From Actinophytocola sp035634895 (GTDB lineage Bacteria; Actinomycetota; Actinomycetes; Mycobacteriales; Pseudonocardiaceae): a DNA stretch of 64,000 nucleotides. Under the pieces are notes generated by a model. That model made no database searches, was not told the origin of the DNA, and saw only the letters and a program-made list of their open reading frames with translations. The translations under genes and the position numbers were made by a program. Shown in pieces: positions 6,347 to 14,760 of the stretch (position 1 is its first letter; every line of letters begins with the position of its first letter). The stretch covers positions 1 through 64,000 of the forward strand of contig NZ_DASQCC010000182.1 of the NCBI RefSeq assembly GCF_035634895.1, in the 5' to 3' direction.

Positions 6347-9111
6347 CGGCGCAGCACCGTTCTGATCACGCGGCGGACGGGATGGCCGGGCTGGGTCGCC
6401 GCGCCGACCACGAACGCCGCCGCCGCGGCGAGCGCGCCGATGGCGAGCAGCAGCGGCAGCACCCAGCGGGACAGCCACGACCCCAGGCCCCGGGTCTGGG
6501 CCACCGTGCGTGAGTCGTCCTTCTTGGCCTTGCTGTCACTGCCTGCCGCCGGGCCGGCGCCGGGCCCGGGGCCGGCGGGGTTGCCACCGTCCACAGTGGA
6601 TCCGGGCGCCGGCCCCGGGCCGGCGCCGAGCGGACCGCCTTCGGGTGGGGGCGGCACCTCGCCCTTCTGCTCGCGCACCGCGTGGGCGGCGTCGAGTGCC
6701 TGCTGGCGCAGGTTGGGCGTCAGCGGGTCGTAACCCGGCGGCAGGTCGGTGATGTTCTCCCCGGGGTGCTGGCCGTCGGTGGCCATGAACTCGATGAAGT
6801 CGGCGTACTGTGCCGCCAGGCTCCTGGAAAGCCCCGCCGACGGCACCGCGGTGAACGCGATCATCGTGCCCGGGTAGGCGTTTCCCGTGACCCGCGCGTA
6901 GTCCAGCTCGACGGTGCCGGTCGTCCTGTCCTGAACCGCCGCGGTCAGCGCGGCGACCATCGTGCCGGGCTCCGGGGCGACCGCGGTCCCGCCCGCGTTG
7001 ACCAGCTTCGCGGTCGGCAGCTCGTACAGCCGCGCGTGCGCGACCGTGGTGACCGCGATCATGGCCCGCTTGCCGAAGTCGGCCGGGGCCGCCTTCGCCT
7101 CCGCGTAGATGCGGTCGGTGCCCTTGTCCTCGCCCGGTGGCACCGGGTCCGGCTGCTCGCCGGGCGGCACCGGCACGTCGGTGAACGTGCACAGCGACGT
7201 CGCGGAGCCACGCCGGTCGAGCAGCGCGGTCGCCGACTTCTCGGCCGAGTTCGTGATGTTGGCCAGCCGTGTCAGCAGCGGCGTGCCCATCAGCGAGTCG
7301 CACGGGTCGCCGGCGCCGGGCAGGTTGTAGTACACCGGGTTGGTCTCGAACCAGATCGACGAACGCGGCTTGCTCGGCCGGACCACCTGGTCGAGCAGGG
7401 GGTACAGCTCGTAGGAGTGCGTGTCCTGCCAGGCCGGGTTCACGACCATGCCCTGCTCGTCCGGCTCGCCGTCGAGCCAGCGCCGCGCCGCGGGGTCGGA
7501 CACGACGTAGCGGGTCAGGTCCATGACGATGTCGGACTGCACCTGGAAGATCACCGGCGCGAGGTAGCTCTGGAACTGGTCGGCGAGGGAGTTCCGGTCG
7601 TCGCGCAGCCTGAGGTCCGGGTTCAGCCGGAGGAACTCCTGGTCCTCCCAGATGCTCAGCGGGTTCGCGTGCAGCGGGTGCTCCCAGTAGTAGGCGTTCG
7701 CGTTGCCCGCGGCGCCGATCGCGGCAAGCTGGTCCGGGGAGCCGGTGTACGGCGTCCGCGTGTCGCGCACGCCGTCCGGCACCCGGCCCGGCGAGTAGCT
7801 CTGGGTCAGCAGCTTGGCGAGCAGGCGCGGCGACAGCGTCAGCTGCCGCACCTGCCTGCCGCCGGCGTCGTCGACGGTGAACGCGACGGCGAACCCGGTG
7901 AGCGCGCTTGGCGCGTGCACGACGGGACGCGGTGAGTCGGTGACCGGTTGCGTGGTCAGGACCGCGTCCTGGCCGTAGGAGTCGCCGAGCATCGTGGTGA
8001 ACTGGCGGCGGCCGTCGTACTCCGAGCCCTGCGAGTACAGCGGCAGGTAGTCCGCGGTCCGCGCGCCCGCGCAGTACGCGCTGCCCCAGCGCTGCTGCGC
8101 GACGTCGGCGAGCTCCGAACCGAAGATCGGCAGGATCGTGCGCTGGTCGTGGACGCTGCACGTGGCCGGGTCGGGCGCGAACCTGATCGGCACGACGAAC
8201 CTGTTGCGCCAGTTGGACTCCGCCAGCCAGGTCCGCTGCGTCACCCAGCTGTTCGGGTTGTCCGTGCCGGCGCCGACGCTGCCCGGCGGCAAGCCCTTCG
8301 GCGCACCGCCGCAGTCGGCCGGGGCGCCCGCCGCGCACGCCATGTCCATCACCGGCACGACGACGATCGAGCACGCCTCGGTGTCGGTGCAGCCGAGGCT
8401 CGGCTGGGTGACCCGCTGGCGCACCTCGAAGAGGAACTCCGCGCCGCCGTCCGGCCGGACGGGGATGCTGCGGGTCGCGAGCACGCTCGTGCCGGCGTCG
8501 GAGGTGTCCACCGGCGCGTAGCTCTTCCTGGCCGGCTCGTCGATCACCGGGTCGCCTGCGGCGTTGACCGCGGGATCCCACAGGTACCGGGTGCCGTCCT
8601 GCGCGACGAACGGGACCTGCTCGATCGTCAGCAGGTTCTTCTTCCGCTCGTCGGGGTCCGCGCCGGGGATGCCCGTCGGGTTGCCCGGGCTCACCAGCCG
8701 CCCGGCCCGGTCGTGCCAGTCGGCGGTCGCCGACGCGTCGTACCCGGGGTAGTAGACGCTGCGCCGCTCGTTGGCGCACGACTCCGCCGACGGGTCCGCG
8801 CCGCGGCACTGCATCACGACGACCGGGTACTCCATGTTGACGCCGTTCGCCGCGATGTTGTTGGCGTTGTGGGTCGGCTTGAAACCGGCCAGGTCGATCT
8901 CGACCTGCTGGCGGTCGAACAGGTTCCCGGTCCGGCCGACCTTCACGGTCGCGTCGTAGGCCTCGGCGGACCGGCCGGCGTCGGCGATGTGCTTCGTCTG
9001 GTCGTACGCCCAACCGTCCTGCTGCGCCCACGCCGTCCCGGCCGCCAGCGGCAGCGACACCGGCACCGCCGCCAGTACCGCGACGAGTGCCGCCCCACCC
9101 CAGCGCCTCAT
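6343..9111 (-). CDS. Large secreted, C-terminally anchored protein of the pst operon
   Basis: A 922-residue protein with a signal peptide (cut near TAWAQQ), a long extracellular region with several cysteines, a Pro/Gly-rich linker (about 810-860), one membrane segment near the C-terminus and a basic tail. The segment before the linker (YADFIEFMATDGQHPGEN, then a Pro-rich PLTPNLRQQA) resembles the C-terminal end of PstS-type binding proteins, so at least the distal half may be a divergent phosphate-binding fold. It lies between pstS and the sortase-like gene with four-base overlaps on both sides, so all three proteins are probably made in fixed ratio. I do not recognise a named family for the N-terminal half. 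Confidence 0.75.
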   Translation of the reverse strand: MRRWGGAALVAVLAAVPVSLPLAAGTAWAQQDGWAYDQTKHIADAGRSAEAYDATVKVGRTGNLFDRQQVEIDLAGFKPTHNANNIAANGVNMEYPVVVMQCRGADPSAESCANERRSVYYPGYDASATADWHDRAGRLVSPGNPTGIPGADPDERKKNLLTIEQVPFVAQDGTRYLWDPAVNAAGDPVIDEPARKSYAPVDTSDAGTSVLATRSIPVRPDGGAEFLFEVRQRVTQPSLGCTDTEACSIVVVPVMDMACAAGAPADCGGAPKGLPPGSVGAGTDNPNSWVTQRTWLAESNWRNRFVVPIRFAPDPATCSVHDQRTILPIFGSELADVAQQRWGSAYCAGARTADYLPLYSQGSEYDGRRQFTTMLGDSYGQDAVLTTQPVTDSPRPVVHAPSALTGFAVAFTVDDAGGRQVRQLTLSPRLLAKLLTQSYSPGRVPDGVRDTRTPYTGSPDQLAAIGAAGNANAYYWEHPLHANPLSIWEDQEFLRLNPDLRLRDDRNSLADQFQSYLAPVIFQVQSDIVMDLTRYVVSDPAARRWLDGEPDEQGMVVNPAWQDTHSYELYPLLDQVVRPSKPRSSIWFETNPVYYNLPGAGDPCDSLMGTPLLTRLANITNSAEKSATALLDRRGSATSLCTFTDVPVPPGEQPDPVPPGEDKGTDRIYAEAKAAPADFGKRAMIAVTTVAHARLYELPTAKLVNAGGTAVAPEPGTMVAALTAAVQDRTTGTVELDYARVTGNAYPGTMIAFTAVPSAGLSRSLAAQYADFIEFMATDGQHPGENITDLPPGYDPLTPNLRQQALDAAHAVREQKGEVPPPPEGGPLGAGPGPAPGSTVDGGNPAGPGPGAGPAAGSDSKAKKDDSRTVAQTRGLGSWLSRWVLPLLLAIGALAAAAAFVVGAATQPGHPVRRVIRTVLRR

Positions 9112-10691
9112 GACCGCTCCCGCCTGCGGCGCATCGCGCGTACCACGAACGGCGGCACCAGCAGCACGAGCAGCAGCTGCGCGACCGCGATCGCCGAGAG
9201 CGCGGCGGTCATCCCGTCGGAGCGGAAAGCGGCCAGCTCGGTCGCGCTGCCGGCGAGGTCCGCGCCGCCGCTCCGCGCGTCCGAGCCGGCCGGCAGGCCG
9301 GTCTCCGGGTCCACATCGGACACTCCGGCACCGTCGCCTGTCACGCCGGTGCCGCCGGGCCCCGTGCCGCCGCCGGGCCCGGTGCCGGCTCCCGGGCCGT
9401 TCCCGGTGCCGCTCCCGTTTCCGGTGCCCTGGCCGGGTTCGCACGGCCCGGCGCCCTGTTTGTCGCACGAGGGCGGCATGGGCGCCTCGTGGGCGAGCTT
9501 GTTGCTGCTGGGGTCGCCGGGGTCGAACGTCGGGTTGCCGCAGCGGGCGACGTCCGCGTCCTGCACGGTCGCGTGCGGGATCTTCTTCACCTGGTCGAAC
9601 CCGGCGCGCACGAGGTTCGCGGGCAGTGGCGAGTAGCCGAGTGCGGGCGCGGAACCCTGGCCCTGACAAAGGAAGTAGTACATGAAGTCGGACATGGTCC
9701 GGCCCTTGCCCGCGGTGATCCGCTGGTCGCCCTTCCCGTTGATCGGGATGATCGCGTAGGAGTACGACGAGAGCGGGTAGGTGCGCGGGTCGTTGAACCG
9801 GTAGACCTTGTCCAGCAGCTGTGTCAGGTAGTTCTGGTCGTTCGGGTCGTTGTTGATCTGCGCCTGGGTGAGCGCGACCGCGACGTTGTAGTGCGTCGGC
9901 TCGGTGTAGTAGCCGCCCTTGTTCAGCACCTTGGCGACCGGGAAGTTCCGTGCCCGCGCGTAGGAGTACTCGACGTAGGCGATCGCGCCGTCGCCGGCGG
10001 CCGCCGCCACCGACCCCGCGACGCGGTCCGAGCCGCTCTGCGAGGTCATCAGCGGCACCTTGTCCTTCCGCACCGGGTAGTACGACGTCATCGCGCTGTC
10101 GCAGCCGCAGTACCGGCGCCAGATGTCGGTGTGCTCCATGGCGAACCAGCGGGTGAACTGCGCGGTCGTGCCGGAGCCGTCGGCACGCACGATCGGGATG
10201 ATCGGCTTGTCCGGGAAGGTCCGTCCGTTGTTGTCCGACCTGATCGCCGGGTCGTTCCAGTTGCGGATCTCGCCCGCGAAGATCTTCGCGATCGTGTCGC
10301 CGGCGAGCCGCAGGCCCCGGTAGAGCTGGCCGCCCACGCGCAGCTGGTACATGAACGACGTGCCGCCCGCGACGATCGGCATGTAGGCGTACGCGCGGTT
10401 GGGCGACGCGTCGGGCTGGCCGTTGTCGGTGCCCTGGAAGGGAATCTCGGACACGCCGAAGTCGTTCTGCCCGTCGGCGAACTGCCGGCGGCCTGCCGAG
10501 GAGCCGATGCCGGAGTAGGACACGGTCAGGCCGTTGCGGCGGACGTCCTGCACCCACTGGTCGAGCGCGTTCTGGCTCCACGTCGAGCCGGACCCGGTGA
10601 TGGCCTCGTAGGCGGGTTGCGCCTGCGCCGTGGGGCCGCTGACGGACATGACGGTCGCCGCCACGATCAGTGCGAAGAGCCAGCGTTGCAT
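9108..10691 (-). CDS. pstS: Phosphate-binding protein PstS with C-terminal membrane anchor
   Basis: A 527-residue phosphate-binding protein. The signal peptide (to QAQPAYEA) is followed by ITGSGSTW, the first phosphate-binding loop; RADGSGTTAQFTRW, the classic second loop; and the C-terminal YSPLPANLV motif. Instead of the usual lipobox it has a Gly/Pro/Thr linker of about 70 residues and a C-terminal membrane segment with an Arg-rich end (VVRAMRRRRERS). It is therefore tethered by its C-terminus, as in the next protein of the operon. ATG at 10691 follows AGGGAACAGAGAG. It is 14 bases downstream of pstA. Confidence 0.93.
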   Translation of the reverse strand: MQRWLFALIVAATVMSVSGPTAQAQPAYEAITGSGSTWSQNALDQWVQDVRRNGLTVSYSGIGSSAGRRQFADGQNDFGVSEIPFQGTDNGQPDASPNRAYAYMPIVAGGTSFMYQLRVGGQLYRGLRLAGDTIAKIFAGEIRNWNDPAIRSDNNGRTFPDKPIIPIVRADGSGTTAQFTRWFAMEHTDIWRRYCGCDSAMTSYYPVRKDKVPLMTSQSGSDRVAGSVAAAAGDGAIAYVEYSYARARNFPVAKVLNKGGYYTEPTHYNVAVALTQAQINNDPNDQNYLTQLLDKVYRFNDPRTYPLSSYSYAIIPINGKGDQRITAGKGRTMSDFMYYFLCQGQGSAPALGYSPLPANLVRAGFDQVKKIPHATVQDADVARCGNPTFDPGDPSSNKLAHEAPMPPSCDKQGAGPCEPGQGTGNGSGTGNGPGAGTGPGGGTGPGGTGVTGDGAGVSDVDPETGLPAGSDARSGGADLAGSATELAAFRSDGMTAALSAIAVAQLLLVLLVPPFVVRAMRRRRERS

Positions 10692-10705
10692 CTCTCTGTT
10701 CCCTT

Positions 10706-11767
10706 TCACGAGCGGCGCCGGCCGGCCGCGGCCAACCGGGCGAGGAGGAAGACGAGGAGCACCAGCACCATCAGCACCGCGGCGGCGCCGAACGCGCGGG
10801 TCTGGAGCAGCGGCTCCGGCGAGCGCGCGTTGGTGTAGGCGAACAGCGGCAGCGACACCATCGGGCCCTCGAACGGGTTGGCGTTCAGGAAGGTCGTGTA
10901 GCCGGCGGTGATGAGGACCGGCGAGGTCTCGCCGATGCCGCGGGCCACGCCGAGCACCATGGCGGTCGCGAGCGCGGGCCGGGCGGTGGGCAGCACGACC
11001 TTGCGGACCGTCTGCCACTGCGACGCGCCGAGCGCGAGGCTCGCCTCGCGAAGCCCGTTGGGGACGACCCGCAGCACGACCTCGGCGGACCGCGCGATGA
11101 TCGGCAGCATCATCACGCTGATCGCGAGCGAGGCGGCGAAACCGTTGCGCTGCACGTCGAACGTCAGCAGGAACGCGATGTAGACGAACAGGCCGCAGAC
11201 GATCGACGGGAGCGCGGTCATGGCCTCCACGACCGTGCGGACCAGCCTGGCGAGCGTGCCGCCGACCTCCGTCATGAACACCGCGCAGCCGATGCCCAGC
11301 GGCAGGGTGATGGTGATGGCGATGCCGATCTGCACTGCCGTGCCGACGATCCCGTGCAGCACGCCGCCCGTGGTGAGCGGGTCGTGCGGGCCCGCGGTCA
11401 TGTCCTCGGTGAAGATGTTGGGGTGGATGATCGCCGGCGCGCCGCGGACGAAGACGTAGCCGATGACGAGCGCGAGCGAGCCGCCGACGACCAACGCGCA
11501 GGTGCGGATCAGGACGCCGGCGACGCGGTCGGTGACCGCGGGCGCGGGATGGCGGTAGGCCGAGACCAGCGCGTACAGCACGACGAACGTGACGTACCAG
11601 CAGACGACGAAGCCGAGCGAGCCGGACAGCGGGAGAAGCCGGTCGTACAGCAGGGACATCAGCGCGAGCGCGCCCAGTGCCGCGCCGAGCGGTGCGACCC
11701 GGTCGTCGACCGTCCTGCCGTGCAGGTTCCGCTTCGTCTCCTGGGGTGTCTTGAGGACCGCGGTCAT
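10706..11767 (-). CDS. pstA: Phosphate ABC transporter permease PstA
   Basis: A 353-residue permease with about eight membrane segments. The ABC-permease EAA loop reads GLREASLALGASQWQTVRKVVLPTA, and TALPSIVCGLF is typical of Pst permeases. It forms the inner-membrane channel with PstC. The ATG at 11767 overlaps the last base of the pstC stop. At about 350 residues it is longer than E. coli PstA (296) because of an N-terminal extension with three extra hydrophobic segments before the conserved domain, as in many actinobacteria. Confidence 0.94.
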   Translation of the reverse strand: MTAVLKTPQETKRNLHGRTVDDRVAPLGAALGALALMSLLYDRLLPLSGSLGFVVCWYVTFVVLYALVSAYRHPAPAVTDRVAGVLIRTCALVVGGSLALVIGYVFVRGAPAIIHPNIFTEDMTAGPHDPLTTGGVLHGIVGTAVQIGIAITITLPLGIGCAVFMTEVGGTLARLVRTVVEAMTALPSIVCGLFVYIAFLLTFDVQRNGFAASLAISVMMLPIIARSAEVVLRVVPNGLREASLALGASQWQTVRKVVLPTARPALATAMVLGVARGIGETSPVLITAGYTTFLNANPFEGPMVSLPLFAYTNARSPEPLLQTRAFGAAAVLMVLVLLVFLLARLAAAGRRRS

Positions 11768-12756
11768 CAGATCTCCGTGTCCGCGCCGCTGCGACCGCGG
11801 GTCACGATGACCGCCGCGATGCTGTTGGTGACGAGCGTGATGACGAACAGGACCAGGCCCGCGGCGAGCAGTGCGGCGAGCTGGATGCCGACGGACTCGC
11901 CGTAGCGGGTGGCGATCAGCGACGGGATGGTGATCGTGCCGTTCTCCAGGATGCGCACCTTGATCTCGAACAGCGGCGCGATGATCAGCACGACCGCGAT
12001 GGTCTCGCCGAGCGCGCGGCCGAGCGCCAGCATGGTTCCGCCGACGATCCCGCCCCGGCCGAACGGCAGGACGACCGCGCGGACCATGCCCCAGCGGGTG
12101 GCCCCGAGCGCGTAGGCGGCCTCGCGTTCTCCCTGCGGGGCCTGGTCGAACACCTCGCGCATGACCATGCAGGCATACGGCAGCACCATCATCGCGACGA
12201 CGAGCGCGGCGATGAGCGCCGAGGCGGTGTAGCGGGACTGCGCGAACACGGCCGCGTCCGGGTCGGTGTCGACCTGGAAGACCGGGATGAAGCCGAGCAT
12301 GTCGTGCAGCCAGCGGGAGACGTACACCATCTCGGGCTGGAGGAGGTAGGCGCCGAACAGGCCGTAGATGACACTGGGCACCGACGCCATCAGGTCGACC
12401 ATCGCGATGAGCCAGCGCTTCGCCTTCGGGGCCGCGTACTGGGAGATGTAGAGCGCGGTGCCGAGCGCGAGCGGGAACGCGACGACCATCGCGAGCGTCG
12501 CGACGGTGAGCGTGCCGACGAGCACGGCGGCGATGCCGAGCGCGCCGCTCTCCGGGTTCCACTCGACGGTGGTGAAGAAGCCCCAGCCGAACTCCCCGAA
12601 GGCCGGCGCGGCCTCGACGGCCAGGAAGATCCCGATGCCACCCATGATGAGCAGCACCAGCACGCCGAAACCGCGTGCGGTGCCACGGAAGACCCGGTCC
12701 CCGGTGGTGCGGCCGACGCGCAGCCGCCGCGGCCGGTCGTTCTCGACGGTCGTCAC
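11767..12756 (-). CDS. pstC: Phosphate ABC transporter permease PstC
   Basis: A 329-residue permease with six predicted membrane segments. MASVPSVIYGLFG and REAAYALGATRWGMVRAVVLPFG (EAA loop) identify PstC. I chose the GTG at 12756, which has GGGAAGG five bases upstream; an ATG at 12777 is in frame but has no well-spaced ribosome-binding site. It is the first gene of the operon pstC-pstA-pstS-large protein-sortase-like protein. A two-unit PHO box lies 70-91 bases upstream, so PhoP control is likely. Confidence 0.93.
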   Translation of the reverse strand: MTTVENDRPRRLRVGRTTGDRVFRGTARGFGVLVLLIMGGIGIFLAVEAAPAFGEFGWGFFTTVEWNPESGALGIAAVLVGTLTVATLAMVVAFPLALGTALYISQYAAPKAKRWLIAMVDLMASVPSVIYGLFGAYLLQPEMVYVSRWLHDMLGFIPVFQVDTDPDAAVFAQSRYTASALIAALVVAMMVLPYACMVMREVFDQAPQGEREAAYALGATRWGMVRAVVLPFGRGGIVGGTMLALGRALGETIAVVLIIAPLFEIKVRILENGTITIPSLIATRYGESVGIQLAALLAAGLVLFVITLVTNSIAAVIVTRGRSGADTEI

Positions 12757-12825
12757 GTGCGCCTTCCCGCTGGGCATTCCTGTGCGCCGCAAAGGAAACC
12801 CGCCACGGATGGCTGACCGTCGGCC

Positions 12826-12847
12826 GCACGGTGAACGAGGAACGAAC
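12826..12847 (-). promoter_or_regulatory. PHO box upstream of pstC
   Basis: On the minus strand two adjacent 11-base units read GTTCGTTCCTC and GTTCACCGTGC, matching the GTTCAYYYRGY-type unit of actinobacterial PhoP sites with exact 11-base pitch. It lies between the pstC start and the stop of the upstream small gene. It is the best PHO-box candidate in the window. Confidence 0.65.
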
Positions 12848-12853
12848 GCGTGA

Positions 12854-13243
12854 TCACCGTGCGCCCGTGCGGGACGGGCCCGGCCTCTCGCGGACGCGGT
12901 CGGGCACCGTCACCACGCCGAGCTGCACGTGGGCGGCGCCGGCCGCGCGGATGAAACGTCTCGCCGCCCGCTGTGCGTCGAGCTTTCTGGCGAAACCGGA
13001 CGCGGACACGGCGATCAGCGCGCCCGCGTCGAGGAGGCGCCAGTACCAGAGCCGGTCGTCGGCGACGGTGAAGGCGATGTCGGCGGTCGCCGCCAGGTCT
13101 CTGGCCAGCTCCGCGCCCGACACCGCCCGGGCCGGGGTCGGCGCGCCGGCGGCGGCCATGCCGATGAGCCGGTTGTTGCCGCCGAGCAACATCCAGCCGA
13201 AGGTTCCGTCGGGTAATCGGCGAAACCGGAATCTCGGGGTCAC
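12854..13243 (-). CDS. Hypothetical protein, possible YegP/DUF1508-like
   Basis: About 129 residues if it starts at GTG 13243; an upstream ATG at 13324 would add 27 residues of low-complexity basic sequence. The part FRFRRLPDGTFGWMLLGGNNRLIGM resembles the first strand pair of YegP-like (DUF1508) domains, where a Trp/Gly-rich beta hairpin is repeated, but only one clear unit is visible. No signal or membrane segment. It is transcribed toward pstC with the PHO box just beyond its stop, so read-through into the pst operon is possible. Function unknown; the start is uncertain because neither candidate has a good ribosome-binding site. Confidence 0.55.
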   Translation of the reverse strand: MTPRFRFRRLPDGTFGWMLLGGNNRLIGMAAAGAPTPARAVSGAELARDLAATADIAFTVADDRLWYWRLLDAGALIAVSASGFARKLDAQRAARRFIRAAGAAHVQLGVVTVPDRVRERPGPSRTGAR

Positions 13244-13394
13244 AAGGGGTTTATCGCCATCCGGAACAACCGGAGGCGATCTCGCGGTGAACCGGACACG
13301 CCGGCGCGGTGAACCAGACACCACATGTGATGCGACCCCGCCAAGTGGTCACCACGATTTCCGCCCACCGGTCGCCGGGGCTCGTTGCGCGGTG

Positions 13395-13420
13395 AGTACC
13401 GGGTATGCATACTCGGTACT
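13395..13420. promoter_or_regulatory. PadR autoregulatory operator (26-bp palindrome)
   Basis: An almost perfect palindrome: AGTACCGGGTATG joined to CATACTCGGTACT, with a single mismatched pair. It ends one base before the padR ATG at 13422, so a bound protein would block both promoter and translation start. PadR regulators usually bind such dyads in their own promoters. Confidence 0.75.
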
Positions 13421-13421
13421 T

Positions 13422-13994
13422 ATGTCCGTCAAGCACGGCCTGCTCGCGCTCCTGGGTCGGGAGCCGATGCACGGCTATCAACTACGCGTCGAGTTCGAGC
13501 GCTCGACCGGCATGACCTGGCCGCTCAACATCGGGCAGGTCTACTCGACGCTGTCGCGGCTGAGCCGGGACGGCCTGGTCGAGGAGACCGACGAGGCCGA
13601 GGAGCCCGGCAAGGTCGTGTACCGGCTCACCGAGGCGGGACGGGCCGAGCTGGCCGCGTGGTTCACCACGCCGGTCGCCCCGGCCGAGCAGCCGCGTGAC
13701 GAGCTGGCGATCAAGGTCGCCCTCGCGCTGCACACCCCGGGCGTCGACGTGTCGGCCGTGCTGCGGGCACAGCGGGTGGCCACCATCCGCAAGCTGCAGG
13801 AGTTCACCCGCCTGAAGGCGAAGGCCGACGAGGCCGACGACCAGGCCTGGCTGCTGGTACTGGACCTCATGATCTTCCGCGCGGAGTCGGAGGTCCGCTG
13901 GCTCGACCACTCCGAGACCCGCCTGTCCCGCACCACCCCCCGCGGGACCCAGGCATCCGCGAAGGCGGACCGACCGAAGGCGGCCCGGCGATGA
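13422..13994 (+). CDS. PadR family transcriptional regulator
   Basis: A 190-residue regulator. The N-terminal winged helix (MSVKHGLLALLGREPMHGYQ, then WPLNIGQVYSTLSRLSRDGL and YRLTEAGRAEL) is a textbook PadR domain; a Vir-type C-terminal helical domain for dimerisation follows, with a basic disordered tail. It is the first gene of a likely operon with an ABC ATPase, an FtsX-type permease and a GT87 enzyme; the gap to the ATPase is 49 bases. PadR proteins next to such ABC pairs usually repress them until a drug or envelope stress ligand binds. The 26-bp palindrome over the promoter is the likely site. Confidence 0.92.
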   Translation: MSVKHGLLALLGREPMHGYQLRVEFERSTGMTWPLNIGQVYSTLSRLSRDGLVEETDEAEEPGKVVYRLTEAGRAELAAWFTTPVAPAEQPRDELAIKVALALHTPGVDVSAVLRAQRVATIRKLQEFTRLKAKADEADDQAWLLVLDLMIFRAESEVRWLDHSETRLSRTTPRGTQASAKADRPKAARR

Positions 13995-14043
13995 CCGGCC
14001 GGCCGGCAGTCCCCGTCGCGACACCGGCGCCGGGGGTGGGCGA

Positions 14044-14760
14044 GTGACCGCGCTGGAGCTGCACGACGTGAGCCGGGTGCACGGCAAGGGGGCGACCACA
14101 GTGCGGGCGCTGTCGGGGGTCAGCCTGAGCGTGTGCGCCGGCGAGCTGCTTGCCGTCATGGGCCCGTCCGGTTCCGGCAAGTCCACGCTCCTGCAGCTGG
14201 CCGGCGGCCTGGACGAGCCGACCGGTGGCACGGTCGTCGTGGCCGGCACGGACCTGGCCTCGCTCGACAGATCCGGCCGCGCCGCGTTGCGCCGCCGGCG
14301 GGTCGGCTACGTGTTCCAGGACTTCAACCTCATCTCCACGCTGACCGCCGCCGAGAACGTGGCGCTTCCCCGTGAGCTGGACGGTGTCCGGGCCAGGCAG
14401 GCCAGGAAGGACGCACTCGACGCGCTGCGGTCCGTCGAGCTGGCCGACGCCGCGGACCGGTTCCCCGACGAGCTGTCCGGCGGGCAGCGGCAGCGCGTCG
14501 CCATCGCCCGCGCGCTCGTCGGCGAACGCGGTCTGCTCCTCGCCGACGAGCCGACCGGCGCGCTGGACACGCACACCGGCGAGTCGGTCCTCAAGCTGAT
14601 CCGCACCCGCTGCGATGAGGGCGCCGCCGGGGTCCTCGTCACACATGACGCCCGGCACGCGGCGTGGGCCGACCGGATCGTGTTCCTCCGCGACGGCATG
14701 CTCGTCGACGACACGGGCGCGCCGCCCTCGGCCGAGAGCCTGCTGGAAGGCGCGTCATGA
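14044..14760 (+). CDS. ABC transporter ATP-binding protein (MacB/LolD type)
   Basis: A 238-residue ATPase with Walker A GPSGSGKST, Q-loop VFQDFNLIS, signature LSGGQRQRVAIARAL and Walker B LLLADEPTGALD, the pattern of MacB/LolD/FtsE-like ATPases that drive mechanotransmission rather than classical transport. The start is GTG at 14044. Its stop overlaps the ATG of the FtsX-type permease by ATGA, so the two form one complex. Substrate unknown; drug resistance or envelope lipid handling are usual roles of this class. Confidence 0.92.
   Translation: MTALELHDVSRVHGKGATTVRALSGVSLSVCAGELLAVMGPSGSGKSTLLQLAGGLDEPTGGTVVVAGTDLASLDRSGRAALRRRRVGYVFQDFNLISTLTAAENVALPRELDGVRARQARKDALDALRSVELADAADRFPDELSGGQRQRVAIARALVGERGLLLADEPTGALDTHTGESVLKLIRTRCDEGAAGVLVTHDARHAAWADRIVFLRDGMLVDDTGAPPSAESLLEGAS

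Noticed and set aside
6343..10581. A 1412-codon minus-strand ORF spanning pstS and the next gene
   Set aside because: The upstream part is the pstS region read in the wrong frame; only the part from ATG 9111 has a signal peptide and sensible composition, and pstS is better supported there.
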